Positions 1-8,636 of a DNA stretch of 64,000 nt are shown one piece after another. The DNA is taken from positions 1,426,001 to 1,490,000 of the forward strand of contig NZ_CP020694.1 of assembly GCF_003611275.1 (NCBI RefSeq). Direction: 5' to 3'. The stretch's first letter is position 1, and each line of letters begins with the position of its first letter. The translations under genes were made by a program, and so were the position numbers. Below the pieces are notes generated by a model. It was given only the letters and a program-made list of their open reading frames with translations. It ran no database searches and was not told where the DNA came from. This stretch comes from Sulfitobacter sp. D7 (GTDB lineage Bacteria; Pseudomonadota; Alphaproteobacteria; Rhodobacterales; Rhodobacteraceae).

Positions 1-470
1 TCGGCAAAACCATGGGTCACGACATGGTTCATAAGTGACATGAAGGGATCCCAGTATCCATTTGTGTTCACAAGGAAAATCGGTTTTTCATGTAGGCCCA
101 ACTGGCGCCATGTCAGCACCTCGAAAAGCTCATCCAGCGATCCCGCGCCACCGGGCAAAACGGCTACGGCATCACAGTTCATGAACATCACTTTTTTGCG
201 CTCATGCATCGTCTCGGTTACGATGTAGCGGGTCAGATCGGTCTTGCCGACTTCCCATGCAACAAGATGCGCGGGGATCACGCCAAAGGTGTCTCCGCCA
301 GCCGCTTGGGCGGCACGGGCGACGCTGCCCATCAGGCCGACATCCCCCGCGCCATAGACCAGCCGCAGCCCGGCTTCGGCCAGACCACGGCCCAGCGTTT
401 CGGCGTCTTGGGTGAAGGCATCGTCATCGCCGGGGCGGGAGCCGCAATAGACACAGACAGAATGTTGCAT
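1..470 (-). CDS. LOG family protein (cytokinin riboside phosphoribohydrolase-like), 3' end outside window
   Basis: The frame is open from the ATG at 470 to the left edge, so the first 156 residues are visible and the C-terminus is missing. The N-terminus VCVYCGSRPG and the Rossmann-like GLRLVYGAGDVGLMG are typical of the TIGR00730/LOG family. The catalytic stretch PGGAGSLDE lies at about residues 106-114, preceded by MHERK at 89-93. Known members release nucleobase from nucleoside 5'-monophosphates, in particular cytokinin ribotides, and many were once misannotated as lysine decarboxylases. The gene is divergent from the LysM gene at 575, leaving a 104-base shared promoter region. The family call is secure; the real substrate in this organism is unknown. 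Confidence 0.9.
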   Translation of the reverse strand, partial: MQHSVCVYCGSRPGDDDAFTQDAETLGRGLAEAGLRLVYGAGDVGLMGSVARAAQAAGGDTFGVIPAHLVAWEVGKTDLTRYIVTETMHERKKVMFMNCDAVAVLPGGAGSLDELFEVLTWRQLGLHEKPIFLVNTNGYWDPFMSLMNHVVTHGFA

Positions 471-574
471 GGTAAAGCGTCCTGATGATTAGGAAAATTC
501 GGCGCGGATCGTCTGCGCTTTTGACCCCTGTTAGCCTGCTTGCTAAAAAGGCTCAACCACAGGGGAAGTAGAAG

Positions 575-2869
575 ATGTTCAAGGGATTTGGCCGGTTTGG
601 CGGCATGGGGGCGATGGCGGCGGGCGCCTTTGCGGCGGCGGTGCTGGCGCTTGGCGCGTGGATCGGCAGCAAGCGCAGCGGGCCGGAGGAGGCAGGGCAA
701 ACCACGGTGGCCGTACTCCCCGAACGCGATGCCACCCCAGAGAACGCCACGCTTGTGCCAAATGCCGTGCAGGGCGTTTCCGTGGGCCCCGAAGACGCGG
801 CAGCGACGGAGCCCACGGTCACACAGCAAGCGACAGAGCCGCAAGCGCCAGAGCCGCAGGCCCCAGCCTTTGACGAAGTGCGCCGCGAAAGCGATGGGAT
901 GACCGTGATCGCAGGCCGCGCGGCCCCCGGCAGCAGCGTGGCAGTGTTGAAAGACGGCAAGGAGATCGCCACCGCCACCGCCGATGGGTCCGGAAAGTTC
1001 GCGACCCTCGCGATGATCCCCCCCGACGGCAAGGGCCATGTGCTGACGCTTTTGGGGCAGGACGGTGAGACCAAGCTCGCCTCGGAAGAAGAAATCATCC
1101 TCACGCCGAACGCAGCGCCTCTGCAGATGGCAGAGGCGGACACCACGCTCGAGCAAAGCCCGCTTGGGATTGCGGAGGAGGGCGCGGACCCCGGTGGCGA
1201 GGCGGCAGCAGACGAGGGTGCCGAGCCTGACCCCGCATCGCCGGGCGACGCGCAGGTTGAGTCTGAAGCCTCTGACGTGACCTCGCTTGCCGAGGCGGAG
1301 ATGACGCGAGAGACGCCTGCGGATCAGACGGCTTCGACCGATGCTCCTGCCGAAGAGCGGGACGAGGCCGCAATCGAGCCCGCCGCGACCGCTCCGGCAC
1401 AGGCGACCCCGCTCGCCGGGACTGCGACCGCCGAGGCTGAGGAGGCTGCCGAAAGCCAGCCATCATCTGACGACGGTTCGCCAGCGCCCGCCGCTGCAAG
1501 CGAGACGGCCACAGCGGAGCAAGAGACCATTGAGGGCGGAGGCCAATCCGAGCCTACGGAAACCGACAGGCCCGGGGGCAGCGCATCAGAGCAAGAGCCT
1601 GCCGCAGGCGAAGGAGAGATTGCAAACGTATCCGACCCCACTCAGGCCAAACCGCTTTCCGGAACCGGCACCGCGGAGGGCGCGAACTCCGCCCCAGAGC
1701 AAGAGGCTGCCGCGGGTGAAGGAGCGATTGCCAACATATCCGACCCCACCCAAGCCACACCGCTTTCCGGAACTGGCACGGCGGAGGGCGTGAACGCCGC
1801 CCCAGAGCAAGAGGCTGCCGCGGGCGAAGGAGAGACTGCCACCGTCTCTGACCCCACTCAGGCCACACCGCTTTCCGAAACCGGCACCGCGGAGGGAGCG
1901 GGCTCCGCACCGGAGCAGGACCAAGCCACCGAGGCGGGGGAAGACCTTGCCACCGGCACCGCGCCCTCTCAAGCGACTCCGTTGGCCGGAACGGGCACTG
2001 GCGCGGGGTTGGCCGGAACGGGCACTGGCGCGGGGTTGGCCGGAACGGGCACCGGCGCGGGCGACAATACTGCGCCTGACCAAGGGCAACAGGCGACCTC
2101 CGACGCCCTAGCCCAAGCCACGCCGCTGGCGGAGACGGGAACGGCGGATCCCGCCACTGGCGCTGCCGATGATACCGCATCCCCTGCGCAGGGGGCCACG
2201 ACGCCAAATCCCACAACCGATGCCCCCAGCCTCGCGGAACGCGACGCGCCCAGCCCTGAGACCACAAACCCGACGCCCACGAAAGAAACCGACACCACCG
2301 CCGCCCCGGCTCAGCCATCTGCGCCAGCCCCGGTGCTGAAATCCACGGCCGAGGGGGTGGAGCGGCTCGACACCGCGCCACCGCAAGTCATGACCAATGT
2401 AGCGCTCGACACTATCGGCTATTCCGATCAGGGGGACGTGCAGCTTGCAGGCCGTGCGCAGCCGGACACCAGCGAAGTGCGCGTCTATCTCAACAACAAC
2501 GCGGTGATCAGCCTGCCGGTCGATCAGGAGGGCCGCTGGCGGGGCGATCTGCCGAACGTCGATGAGGGCGTCTATACCCTGCGCGTGGATGAGCTTTCCC
2601 GCGCGGGCGACGTGACCAGCCGGGTGGAGACTCCGTTCAAGCGCGAATCCCCCGAGGTGCTGGCCGCCGCCACCGAAGGGCTGAGCGGCCCGCTGAGCGC
2701 TGTGACGGTCCAGAAAGGCGACACGCTCTGGGCGATCTCACGCGAACGCTACGGTGATCCGTTGCTTTACGTGAAGGTGTTCGAGGCCAATAGCGGCAAC
2801 ATCCGCGACCCCGATCTGATCTACCCCGGACAGGTTTTCGATTTGCCCGAAGAACCCGCATCGGAGTGA
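575..2869 (+). CDS. LysM-domain protein with membrane anchor and long repetitive linker
   Basis: 764 residues. A single N-terminal hydrophobic segment (about 11-30) suggests an inner-membrane anchor with the rest in the periplasm. Residues about 100-178 and 600-693 look like two Ig-like or carboxypeptidase-regulatory-like beta domains. The C-terminus (about 710-758, starting VTVQKGDTLWAISRERYG) is a LysM domain, which binds N-acetylglucosamine in peptidoglycan. Between them, about 400 residues (181-595) are low complexity, rich in Ala, Glu, Pro, Thr and Gly, and contain tandem repeats. The start ATG has a GGGGAAG ribosome site 5-8 bases upstream. The organisation fits a cell-wall-associated protein in which the linker spans the periplasm. 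Its precise job is not visible. Linker length probably varies between strains. Confidence 0.85.
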   Translation: MFKGFGRFGGMGAMAAGAFAAAVLALGAWIGSKRSGPEEAGQTTVAVLPERDATPENATLVPNAVQGVSVGPEDAAATEPTVTQQATEPQAPEPQAPAFDEVRRESDGMTVIAGRAAPGSSVAVLKDGKEIATATADGSGKFATLAMIPPDGKGHVLTLLGQDGETKLASEEEIILTPNAAPLQMAEADTTLEQSPLGIAEEGADPGGEAAADEGAEPDPASPGDAQVESEASDVTSLAEAEMTRETPADQTASTDAPAEERDEAAIEPAATAPAQATPLAGTATAEAEEAAESQPSSDDGSPAPAAASETATAEQETIEGGGQSEPTETDRPGGSASEQEPAAGEGEIANVSDPTQAKPLSGTGTAEGANSAPEQEAAAGEGAIANISDPTQATPLSGTGTAEGVNAAPEQEAAAGEGETATVSDPTQATPLSETGTAEGAGSAPEQDQATEAGEDLATGTAPSQATPLAGTGTGAGLAGTGTGAGLAGTGTGAGDNTAPDQGQQATSDALAQATPLAETGTADPATGAADDTASPAQGATTPNPTTDAPSLAERDAPSPETTNPTPTKETDTTAAPAQPSAPAPVLKSTAEGVERLDTAPPQVMTNVALDTIGYSDQGDVQLAGRAQPDTSEVRVYLNNNAVISLPVDQEGRWRGDLPNVDEGVYTLRVDELSRAGDVTSRVETPFKRESPEVLAAATEGLSGPLSAVTVQKGDTLWAISRERYGDPLLYVKVFEANSGNIRDPDLIYPGQVFDLPEEPASE
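1589..1912 (+). repeat. 108-bp coding tandem repeat, three copies
   Basis: Three in-frame copies of a 108-base (36-residue) unit start at 1589, 1697 and 1805, each beginning with the codons for EQE. A degenerate fourth copy begins near 1913. Each unit carries an AGEG...SDPTQA.PLS.TGTAEG pattern. The copies differ mainly by scattered substitutions, which suggests duplication within the LysM-protein linker followed by drift. Confidence 0.85.
1982..2062 (+). repeat. 27-bp coding tandem repeat, three copies
   Basis: Three consecutive 27-base units (1982-2008, 2009-2035, 2036-2062) encode AGTGTGAGL, AGTGTGAGL and AGTGTGAGD. The first two are identical at DNA level and the third differs at two positions, so the expansion is recent. 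The unit is a multiple of three and keeps the frame. Confidence 0.9.
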
Positions 2870-2953
2870 TCCGACGCCCGACCTCAGGGGCCCAAACCGG
2901 GGCGGCATTCGCAGCGCGCAGACCGGCTGTGCGCCGCCTCACACTGGCAACCC

Positions 2954-2982
2954 TTGGCTTTGGGGCCTATGTAGCCTGTAAT
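2954..2982 (+). promoter_or_regulatory. Candidate sigma70-type promoter for the Atm1-like exporter
   Basis: TTGGCT at 2954-2959 and TGTAAT at 2977-2982 are separated by 17 bases. Transcription would begin about 10 bases before the ATG at 2999. Found by eye only, and the -10 box is imperfect. Confidence 0.35.
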
Positions 2983-2998
2983 CACTTCAGGAATTCCC

Positions 2999-4870
2999 AT
3001 GCCAGCCGATACAGACCAAACGCCCGCCGCGCGTCAGCGCGACCGCAAAACCCCCAAGCCTGACCGCATCCCCACAGAGGCCGAGATGATCGACGCCGCC
3101 GAGCGGCAGTCGGGCTTTTTGGTGCTGCGCAAAGTGGCACCCTACCTCTGGCCCAAGGATATGCCTTGGGTAAAGCGCCGGGTGGTTCTGGCGATGCTGG
3201 CGCTGTTGGTGTCGAAGCTGATCATCGTCGCCACGCCGTTCTTTTACCGCGACGCGGTGGATGCGCTGGCGGGCGAGGGCGCGCCGATGCTGGCGCTTGG
3301 GGCGATTGGCCTGACCGTGGCCTACGGCATGGCGCGGCTGATGGGCGTGGGCTTTCAACAGGTGCGCGATGCGGTCTTTGCCCGTGTTGGGCAGCGCGCC
3401 CTGCGGATGTTGGCGCTTGAGACCTTTCAGCACATCCACAAACTCTCGATGCGCTATCACATCACCCGCAAGACCGGCGGGCTGAGCCGGATCATTGAGC
3501 GCGGTGTCAAAGGCGTCGATTTTCTGCTGCGCTTTTTGCTGTTCTCCATCGGGCCGCTGATCCTTGAGCTGATCCTCGTCGGCGTGATCCTCGCCGTTTT
3601 GTTCGACATTTGGTATCTGGCGGTCGTGACCGTGACCATCGCGGTCTACGTCTGGTTTACCTTTGCCGTGACCGAATGGCGCGTGCGTCTGCGGCGGCAG
3701 ATGAACGACAGCGACACCGAGGCCAACCAACGTGCGATCGACAGCCTGCTGAACTATGAGACGGTGAAATACTTCGGCGCCGAGGGCCGTGAGGCCGCGC
3801 GTTATGACTTGGCAATGGCGGATTATGAAAACGCGGCAATCAAGACGAACTATTCGCTCGCTTTCCTGAACTTTGGTCAAGCGCTGATCATCACCGCGGG
3901 GCTTGTGGGCGTCATGGTCATGGCGGCGATGGGCGTGCAAAGTGGCGAACTCAGCGTCGGTGACTTCGTCATGGTGAACTCCTACATGATCCAATTGACC
4001 GTGCCGCTGAACTTCCTTGGCACCGTTTACCGCGAAATCCGTCAGGCGCTGGTGGATATGGGCCAGATGTTCGGCCTGCTCGAACAACCGGCAGAGATTG
4101 ACGACAAGCCGAATGCGCCGGACCTCAAGGTGACGGGCGGCCATGTGACGCTGGAGAATGTGCGCTTTGCCTATGACACCGACCGTGAAATCCTCAAAGG
4201 CATCTCGCTTGAGGCGCGACCGGGAGAGACGGTGGCGATCGTCGGCTCGACGGGCTCGGGCAAATCCACCATCGGGCGGCTGTTGTTCCGGTTCTACGAT
4301 GTCGCCGGAGGCGCGCTGAAAATCGACGGGCAAGACGTGCGCGATGTGACCCAGCATTCGCTGCATATGGCCATCGGCGTGGTGCCGCAGGATACGGTGC
4401 TGTTCAACGACACCATCGGCTATAACATCGCCTACGGACGCGATGGTTCGACGCAGGAAGAGGTCGAAGCCGCCGCCCGCGCTGCACAGATCCACGATTT
4501 CATCATGGCGCTGCCGCAGGGGTATAAGACCACGGTGGGCGAGCGGGGGCTGAAACTCTCGGGCGGCGAGAAACAGCGCGTGGGCATCGCCCGGACGTTG
4601 CTGAAAGACCCGCCCATCCTGCTGCTGGACGAGGCGACAAGCGCGCTTGACAGTGAGACGGAGCATGAGATTCAAGACGCGCTGCGCCGGGCCGGGCAGG
4701 GGCGCACGGTGCTGACCATCGCCCACCGCCTGTCGACCATCGCAGAGGCGGATCGCATCGTCGTGCTGGAGAAGGGCGAGATCATCGAGCAGGGCAGCCA
4801 CGAGGTGCTCTTGGCCCAAGGCGGGCGTTATGCCCAGCTATGGCAGCGCCAGCAGGCGGAAGAAGAGTAA
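2999..4870 (+). CDS. Atm1-type ABC exporter (fused permease and ATPase)
   Basis: 623 residues, the usual length for half-transporters of the ABCB7/Atm1/HMT1 family. The membrane domain covers about residues 40-330 and the nucleotide-binding domain about 355-600. Visible motifs are Walker A GSTGSGKST (about 414-422), signature LSGGEKQR (about 519) and Walker B ILLLDEATSALD (about 540). Family members work as homodimers in the inner membrane and export glutathione-linked or metal-thiol compounds, supporting Fe-S biogenesis or heavy-metal tolerance. The ATG at 2999 is preceded by CAGGAA. It is followed 116 bases later by the sodium channel gene, which may be a separate unit. Confidence 0.88.
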   Translation: MPADTDQTPAARQRDRKTPKPDRIPTEAEMIDAAERQSGFLVLRKVAPYLWPKDMPWVKRRVVLAMLALLVSKLIIVATPFFYRDAVDALAGEGAPMLALGAIGLTVAYGMARLMGVGFQQVRDAVFARVGQRALRMLALETFQHIHKLSMRYHITRKTGGLSRIIERGVKGVDFLLRFLLFSIGPLILELILVGVILAVLFDIWYLAVVTVTIAVYVWFTFAVTEWRVRLRRQMNDSDTEANQRAIDSLLNYETVKYFGAEGREAARYDLAMADYENAAIKTNYSLAFLNFGQALIITAGLVGVMVMAAMGVQSGELSVGDFVMVNSYMIQLTVPLNFLGTVYREIRQALVDMGQMFGLLEQPAEIDDKPNAPDLKVTGGHVTLENVRFAYDTDREILKGISLEARPGETVAIVGSTGSGKSTIGRLLFRFYDVAGGALKIDGQDVRDVTQHSLHMAIGVVPQDTVLFNDTIGYNIAYGRDGSTQEEVEAAARAAQIHDFIMALPQGYKTTVGERGLKLSGGEKQRVGIARTLLKDPPILLLDEATSALDSETEHEIQDALRRAGQGRTVLTIAHRLSTIAEADRIVVLEKGEIIEQGSHEVLLAQGGRYAQLWQRQQAEEE

Positions 4871-4986
4871 ACGCCGCGCAGGCCCCGCCTTCTGTTTCGG
4901 CAGACGGGCGGGGCATTGCCGCCGATGGTGCAAACCTTGCTGATCTGCTCTTGCGTTGTGTCAAGCGGCACACGATATCTACCGCC

Positions 4987-5802
4987 ATGACCGATCTCTC
5001 CCCTCCCTCGCCACAATCGCTGCGCGCCCGCGCGGCGCGACTGGCTGACCGCGCATCGTTTCAGAACTTCATTCTGGGCGTGATTCTGTTCAACGCCGTG
5101 ATCTTGGGGCTGGAAACCTCGGATGAGGTGATGGCGGAGGTGGGGTCGCTGATCCTGCTGCTCGACAAGGTCTGCCTTGGCATCTTTGTCATTGAGATCG
5201 CGATAAAACTCTACGGTCGGGGGATGGATTTCTTCAAACGCGGCTGGAGCATCTTCGACTTCGTGATCGTTGCCATTTCGCTGATCCCGGCGACCCAAGG
5301 GCTCAGCGTGTTGCGTGCCCTGCGTATCCTGCGCCTGCTGCGCGTGGTCTCCGTCGCCCCCTCGTTGCGCCGTGTGGTTGAGGGGTTGGTGAACGCGCTG
5401 CCCGGTATGGGGTCGGTTTTCCTGCTGATGGGGGTGATCTTTTACATCGCCTCCGTCATGGCCACCAAACTCTTTGGCGCGGATTTCCCGCAGTGGTTCG
5501 GCACGCTGGGGCGCTCGGGCTATTCGCTGTTTCAGATCATGACGCTCGAGTCGTGGTCGATGGGCATCGTGCGCCCGGTGATGGAGGTCTATCCCTATGC
5601 GTGGATGTTCTTTGTGCCCTTCATCATGGTCACGACCTTCGCGGTGGTGAACCTGCTGGTCGGTCTGATTGTGAACTCGATGCAAGACGCGCATCATGAG
5701 GAAAGCAACGAGCAGACCAATACCTACCGCGATGAGGTCATGTCGCGGCTGACCGATCTTGAAAACCTGATCAAAGCGCAGAACACCCCGCCCAAACCCT
5801 AA
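4987..5802 (+). CDS. Voltage-gated sodium channel, NavBac family
   Basis: 271 residues from the ATG at 4987; a longer frame would overlap the exporter gene and lacks support. Six membrane segments are visible: S1 about 26-44, S2 53-74, S3 88-101, S4 108-130 with regularly spaced arginines (R110, R113, R116, R119), S5 136-163 and S6 200-232. The selectivity filter TLESWSM lies at 186-192, identical in type to NavAb/NavMs. A C-terminal helix (about 235-265) matches the tetramerising coiled coil. The channel is a homotetramer in the inner membrane that conducts Na+ on depolarisation. Relatives are known from marine Roseobacters (NavSp, NavRosD). Very secure call. Confidence 0.95.
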   Translation: MTDLSPPSPQSLRARAARLADRASFQNFILGVILFNAVILGLETSDEVMAEVGSLILLLDKVCLGIFVIEIAIKLYGRGMDFFKRGWSIFDFVIVAISLIPATQGLSVLRALRILRLLRVVSVAPSLRRVVEGLVNALPGMGSVFLLMGVIFYIASVMATKLFGADFPQWFGTLGRSGYSLFQIMTLESWSMGIVRPVMEVYPYAWMFFVPFIMVTTFAVVNLLVGLIVNSMQDAHHEESNEQTNTYRDEVMSRLTDLENLIKAQNTPPKP

Positions 5803-5816
5803 AAAGCCGGGCGGGG
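5786..5816. terminator. Hairpin between convergent genes
   Basis: CCCCGCCC (5786-5793) can pair with GGGCGGGG (5809-5816) around a 15-base loop that holds the sodium channel stop codon. It sits between convergent genes and could end transcription from either side. No clear T-run follows, so this is tentative. Confidence 0.35.
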
Positions 5817-5823
5817 AGAAGCG

Positions 5824-6273
5824 TTACTCTTCGCCAATCGCCTTGGCGGTCAGGTTATCCAGTGCCTCGGTCATCTTAGTGATATATTCCGCGTCTTCGG
5901 GCAGGCCATGGGCCGTAACCAGTGTTTCAGGGTCGGCATAGGTCACATGCACGGCCCCTTCGCCATCGGCATAGACCAGCACCCGCATCGGCAAGTCTAG
6001 CCCGGCGGTCTGGGCGTCCTGCATCGCGGGCGTGCCAAGCTTGGGGTTGCCAAAGATCAAAAGCTCCGTTGGGCGCAACTCCATCTCAGCCTTCTCGGCC
6101 CCTGCGGCGTGATCGACGCGGGCGAAAACCTCGGCCCCGGCCTCTTCGACGGCGCTTTCCAGCCGGTCCATCGTCGTCACCACGTCATGGGGTGAGACTT
6201 TGGCCACCAAATCTTGGGCCAAGGCGGGCACCGCCGCCATCACCAGACCTGCCGCCATTGCAATCGCTCTCAT
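5824..6273 (-). CDS. DUF302 domain protein with signal peptide
   Basis: About 149 residues. The start is set by AAAGGAG upstream of a double ATG (6276 and 6273); the second gives six-base spacing. A signal peptide is clear (MRAIAMAAGLVMAAVPALAQ). The mature part carries the DUF302 core, including LLIFGNPKLGTPAMQ and the later DLPMRVLVYADGEGAVHVTY. DUF302 proteins are small alpha/beta proteins of unproven function, often periplasmic, and some have been studied near sulfur or metal metabolism genes. It is convergent with the sodium channel gene and divergent from the YfgM-like gene. Confidence 0.85.
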   Translation of the reverse strand: MRAIAMAAGLVMAAVPALAQDLVAKVSPHDVVTTMDRLESAVEEAGAEVFARVDHAAGAEKAEMELRPTELLIFGNPKLGTPAMQDAQTAGLDLPMRVLVYADGEGAVHVTYADPETLVTAHGLPEDAEYITKMTEALDNLTAKAIGEE

Positions 6274-6421
6274 CATCGTCTCCTTTCGCTGCATCCTGCC
6301 TCTGACTTAGCGTGACCTCGGCCCGCGCCAAGCGCTCAACACCGTGCTGCGGTTCGCTGGGTCTTGGCTTGGCTGCTCACGCGCGGTAAGAGGGGCAAAA
6401 TCAGGCCGGGGGCAGGGCGCG

Positions 6422-7126
6422 ATGAGCGATACCGACAGTTTTATTGACGAAGTGAACGAAGAGGTCCGCCGCGACCGGTTTTATGGCCTGCTGCGCCGCT
6501 ATGGTTGGATCGCTGTGGTCGCTGTGGTTGCCATCGTCGGCGGTGCCGCGTGGAACGAATATAGCAAAGCGCAAGAACGCGCGCAGGCCGAAGCCTTGGG
6601 CGATGCCATGCTCGAAGCGCTTGAAGCGGATGCCAGCAATGCCCGCGCCGAAGCGCTTGCCCCGATTGAGGCCGAAGGCCCCGGTGCCCGCGCCGTGTTG
6701 AATTTCATGCGCGCCGATGCCTTGGCCGAGGCCGGTGAGATTGACGCCGCCGTTGAACAGCTCGACGCCGTGGCGCTCGATGGCGATCTTGCGCCGATTT
6801 ACCGCCAACTGGCGCAGTTCAAAGCCGTGACCCTTCAGGGCCAATCGGTGCCCGTGGCAGAGCGGCGTCAGGCGCTCGAAGCGCTGGCCCAGCCCGGTGC
6901 CCCGCTGCGCCTTTTGGCCGAAGAGCAACTGGCCCTGATCGACATCCAAGAGGGTGAGACCGACAAGGCCGTGGCGCGCTACCAATCCATTCTCTCCGAT
7001 GCGGAAACCACCCCGGACTTGCAACAACGCGCCCTTCAGGTGATTGTGGCCTTGGGTGAAGAACCGGGGGTCGAAGACGCTGCTGCAGCGGCTGAGTTGG
7101 AGATCCCCGAAGCAACGGGTGACTGA
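6422..7126 (+). CDS. YfgM-like tetratricopeptide protein
   Basis: 234 residues from the ATG at 6422 (AGGGCGCG upstream; the longer frame starts in noncoding sequence). The layout is a short cytoplasmic N-terminus (DEVNEEVRRDRFYGLLRRYG), one membrane helix (about 31-46), then an Ala-rich helical periplasmic domain of TPR type. In Escherichia coli the related YfgM is an ancillary protein of the Sec translocon and periplasmic chaperones, and yfgM-bamB-der are adjacent. The same order here supports the assignment. Inner-membrane anchored; exact partners here are inferred. Confidence 0.82.
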   Translation: MSDTDSFIDEVNEEVRRDRFYGLLRRYGWIAVVAVVAIVGGAAWNEYSKAQERAQAEALGDAMLEALEADASNARAEALAPIEAEGPGARAVLNFMRADALAEAGEIDAAVEQLDAVALDGDLAPIYRQLAQFKAVTLQGQSVPVAERRQALEALAQPGAPLRLLAEEQLALIDIQEGETDKAVARYQSILSDAETTPDLQQRALQVIVALGEEPGVEDAAAAAELEIPEATGD

Positions 7127-7193
7127 CACATATCCACCCGCCGAAAACGGCGGGGGCGTGAAGGTTGAGGAAAGACAGAAAGTGAGCAGGTCC

Positions 7194-8576
7194 ATGACGA
7201 AGCATCGCGAATCCGAACCCGGCCATGCGGGTCTGCGGGGGCTGGGCGTGGCGGGGGCCATCGGTGCCGCGCTGTTGCTGACGGCCTGCGCGGATGAGCA
7301 GACCTATCTGCCGGGCAAACGCGAAGACGTGCGCGCGGTGCTGCAAAACCCCGGTGTGCAAGACCCGGCCTTTGACGCCATCGACGGCCCGGTGCCAGAA
7401 AACACCAGCCGCGCCATCGCTTTGGGCGGCGCGGTAAACAACGCCAACTGGACCCACAGTGTCGGCACCCCCTCGACCCGCGTGGGCCACCCCGCGTTGC
7501 GCAGCACATTGCAGCCGGTCTGGAGCGCCAAGATCGGCGCGGGCGACAGCCGCAAACAGCGCATCACTGCCGATCCGGTGGTCGCGGGCGGGCGCGTCTT
7601 TACGCTCGATGCAGGCGCGCAGGTCACTGCGACCTCAACCTCAGGCCAAACGCTCTGGACCCGTGATCTCACCCCCGCATCCGACCGCGAAGGCCAAGCC
7701 ACCGGTGGCGGGCTCGCCGTGGACGGCGAAACGCTTTACGTCTCTGTGGGCTTTGGTGTTCTGGCCGCGCTCGACGTGACGACAGGCGGAGTGCGTTGGA
7801 CGCAAGACCTCGACGCCACGGGCTCCGGCACGCCGACCGTCTCGGGCGATCTGGTCTATCTCACGGCGGGTGACGATACCGGCTTCGCGCTCGACAAAAC
7901 CACAGGCCGCATCCAGTGGCAGACCGGTGCTGTCACCAGCCTCAGCAATGTGTTGGGCGCACCGGCGCCCGCCGTCACCAATGATCTTGCGATCTTCGCC
8001 TTCGGCTCGGGTGAGGTGCAGGGGCTGTTCCGTCAAGGCGGGCTTGAGCGGTGGGCGACCTCTGTTCTGGGCAAACGTCAGGGCCGCGCGCTGAGCTTTG
8101 TTGGCGACGTGACAAGCGCGCCCGTGGTCTCGGGCGGGACTGTCTATGTGGGCAACCATTCGGGCCGTCTGGCCGCGCTCGACGTTAACAGCGGGGACCG
8201 TAAATGGGTCGCCCGTGACGGGGCGATCGGCCCGGTCTGGCCTGCGGGCGATTCTGTTTTCGCGGTCACCGACCTCAATGAACTTGTGCGGCTCGACGCC
8301 AGCACGGGCCGCCGCATCTGGGGCACGCCGCTGCCGAATTTCGTCAAGGACCGGCCCAGAAGGCAATCCGAAGTCGTGGCGCATTACGGCCCGATCATCG
8401 CCGGAGGCCGCGTGATCGTGGCGTCCAACGACGGGGTGCTGCGCAGCTTTGACCCCGTGGGCGGCGGGCTGACGGGCACCACCCAAATCCCCGGCGGGGC
8501 GACCACTGCCCCCGTCGTGGCAGGCGGCACGCTTTATGTCGTCTCCACCAAGGGGCAATTGCACGCTTTCCGTTAG
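7194..8576 (+). CDS. bamB: Outer membrane assembly lipoprotein BamB
   Basis: 460 residues from the ATG at 7194; a GTG 12 bases upstream is possible. A lipoprotein signal ends in the lipobox LTAC, so Cys becomes the lipidated first residue. The rest is a PQQ-type eight-bladed beta-propeller, with repeated blades such as GRVFTLDAGAQVTA, GVLAALDVTTGGVRW and GRLAALDVNSGDRKW. BamB supports beta-barrel insertion as part of the BAM complex at the inner face of the outer membrane. It lies between the YfgM-like gene and der, as in many Proteobacteria, and is probably cotranscribed with the former. Confidence 0.92.
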   Translation: MTKHRESEPGHAGLRGLGVAGAIGAALLLTACADEQTYLPGKREDVRAVLQNPGVQDPAFDAIDGPVPENTSRAIALGGAVNNANWTHSVGTPSTRVGHPALRSTLQPVWSAKIGAGDSRKQRITADPVVAGGRVFTLDAGAQVTATSTSGQTLWTRDLTPASDREGQATGGGLAVDGETLYVSVGFGVLAALDVTTGGVRWTQDLDATGSGTPTVSGDLVYLTAGDDTGFALDKTTGRIQWQTGAVTSLSNVLGAPAPAVTNDLAIFAFGSGEVQGLFRQGGLERWATSVLGKRQGRALSFVGDVTSAPVVSGGTVYVGNHSGRLAALDVNSGDRKWVARDGAIGPVWPAGDSVFAVTDLNELVRLDASTGRRIWGTPLPNFVKDRPRRQSEVVAHYGPIIAGGRVIVASNDGVLRSFDPVGGGLTGTTQIPGGATTAPVVAGGTLYVVSTKGQLHAFR

Positions 8577-8636
8577 GCCGCAAATAGGCTAAGGCGCGTG
8601 TCTGAACTGGCCCAACCGGGGCCCGGAGCCTGAATT

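Noticed and set aside
2987..4819. 610-residue reverse-strand open frame
   Set aside because: Antisense shadow of the ABC exporter; rich in His, Arg and Gln as expected for a high-GC antisense frame.
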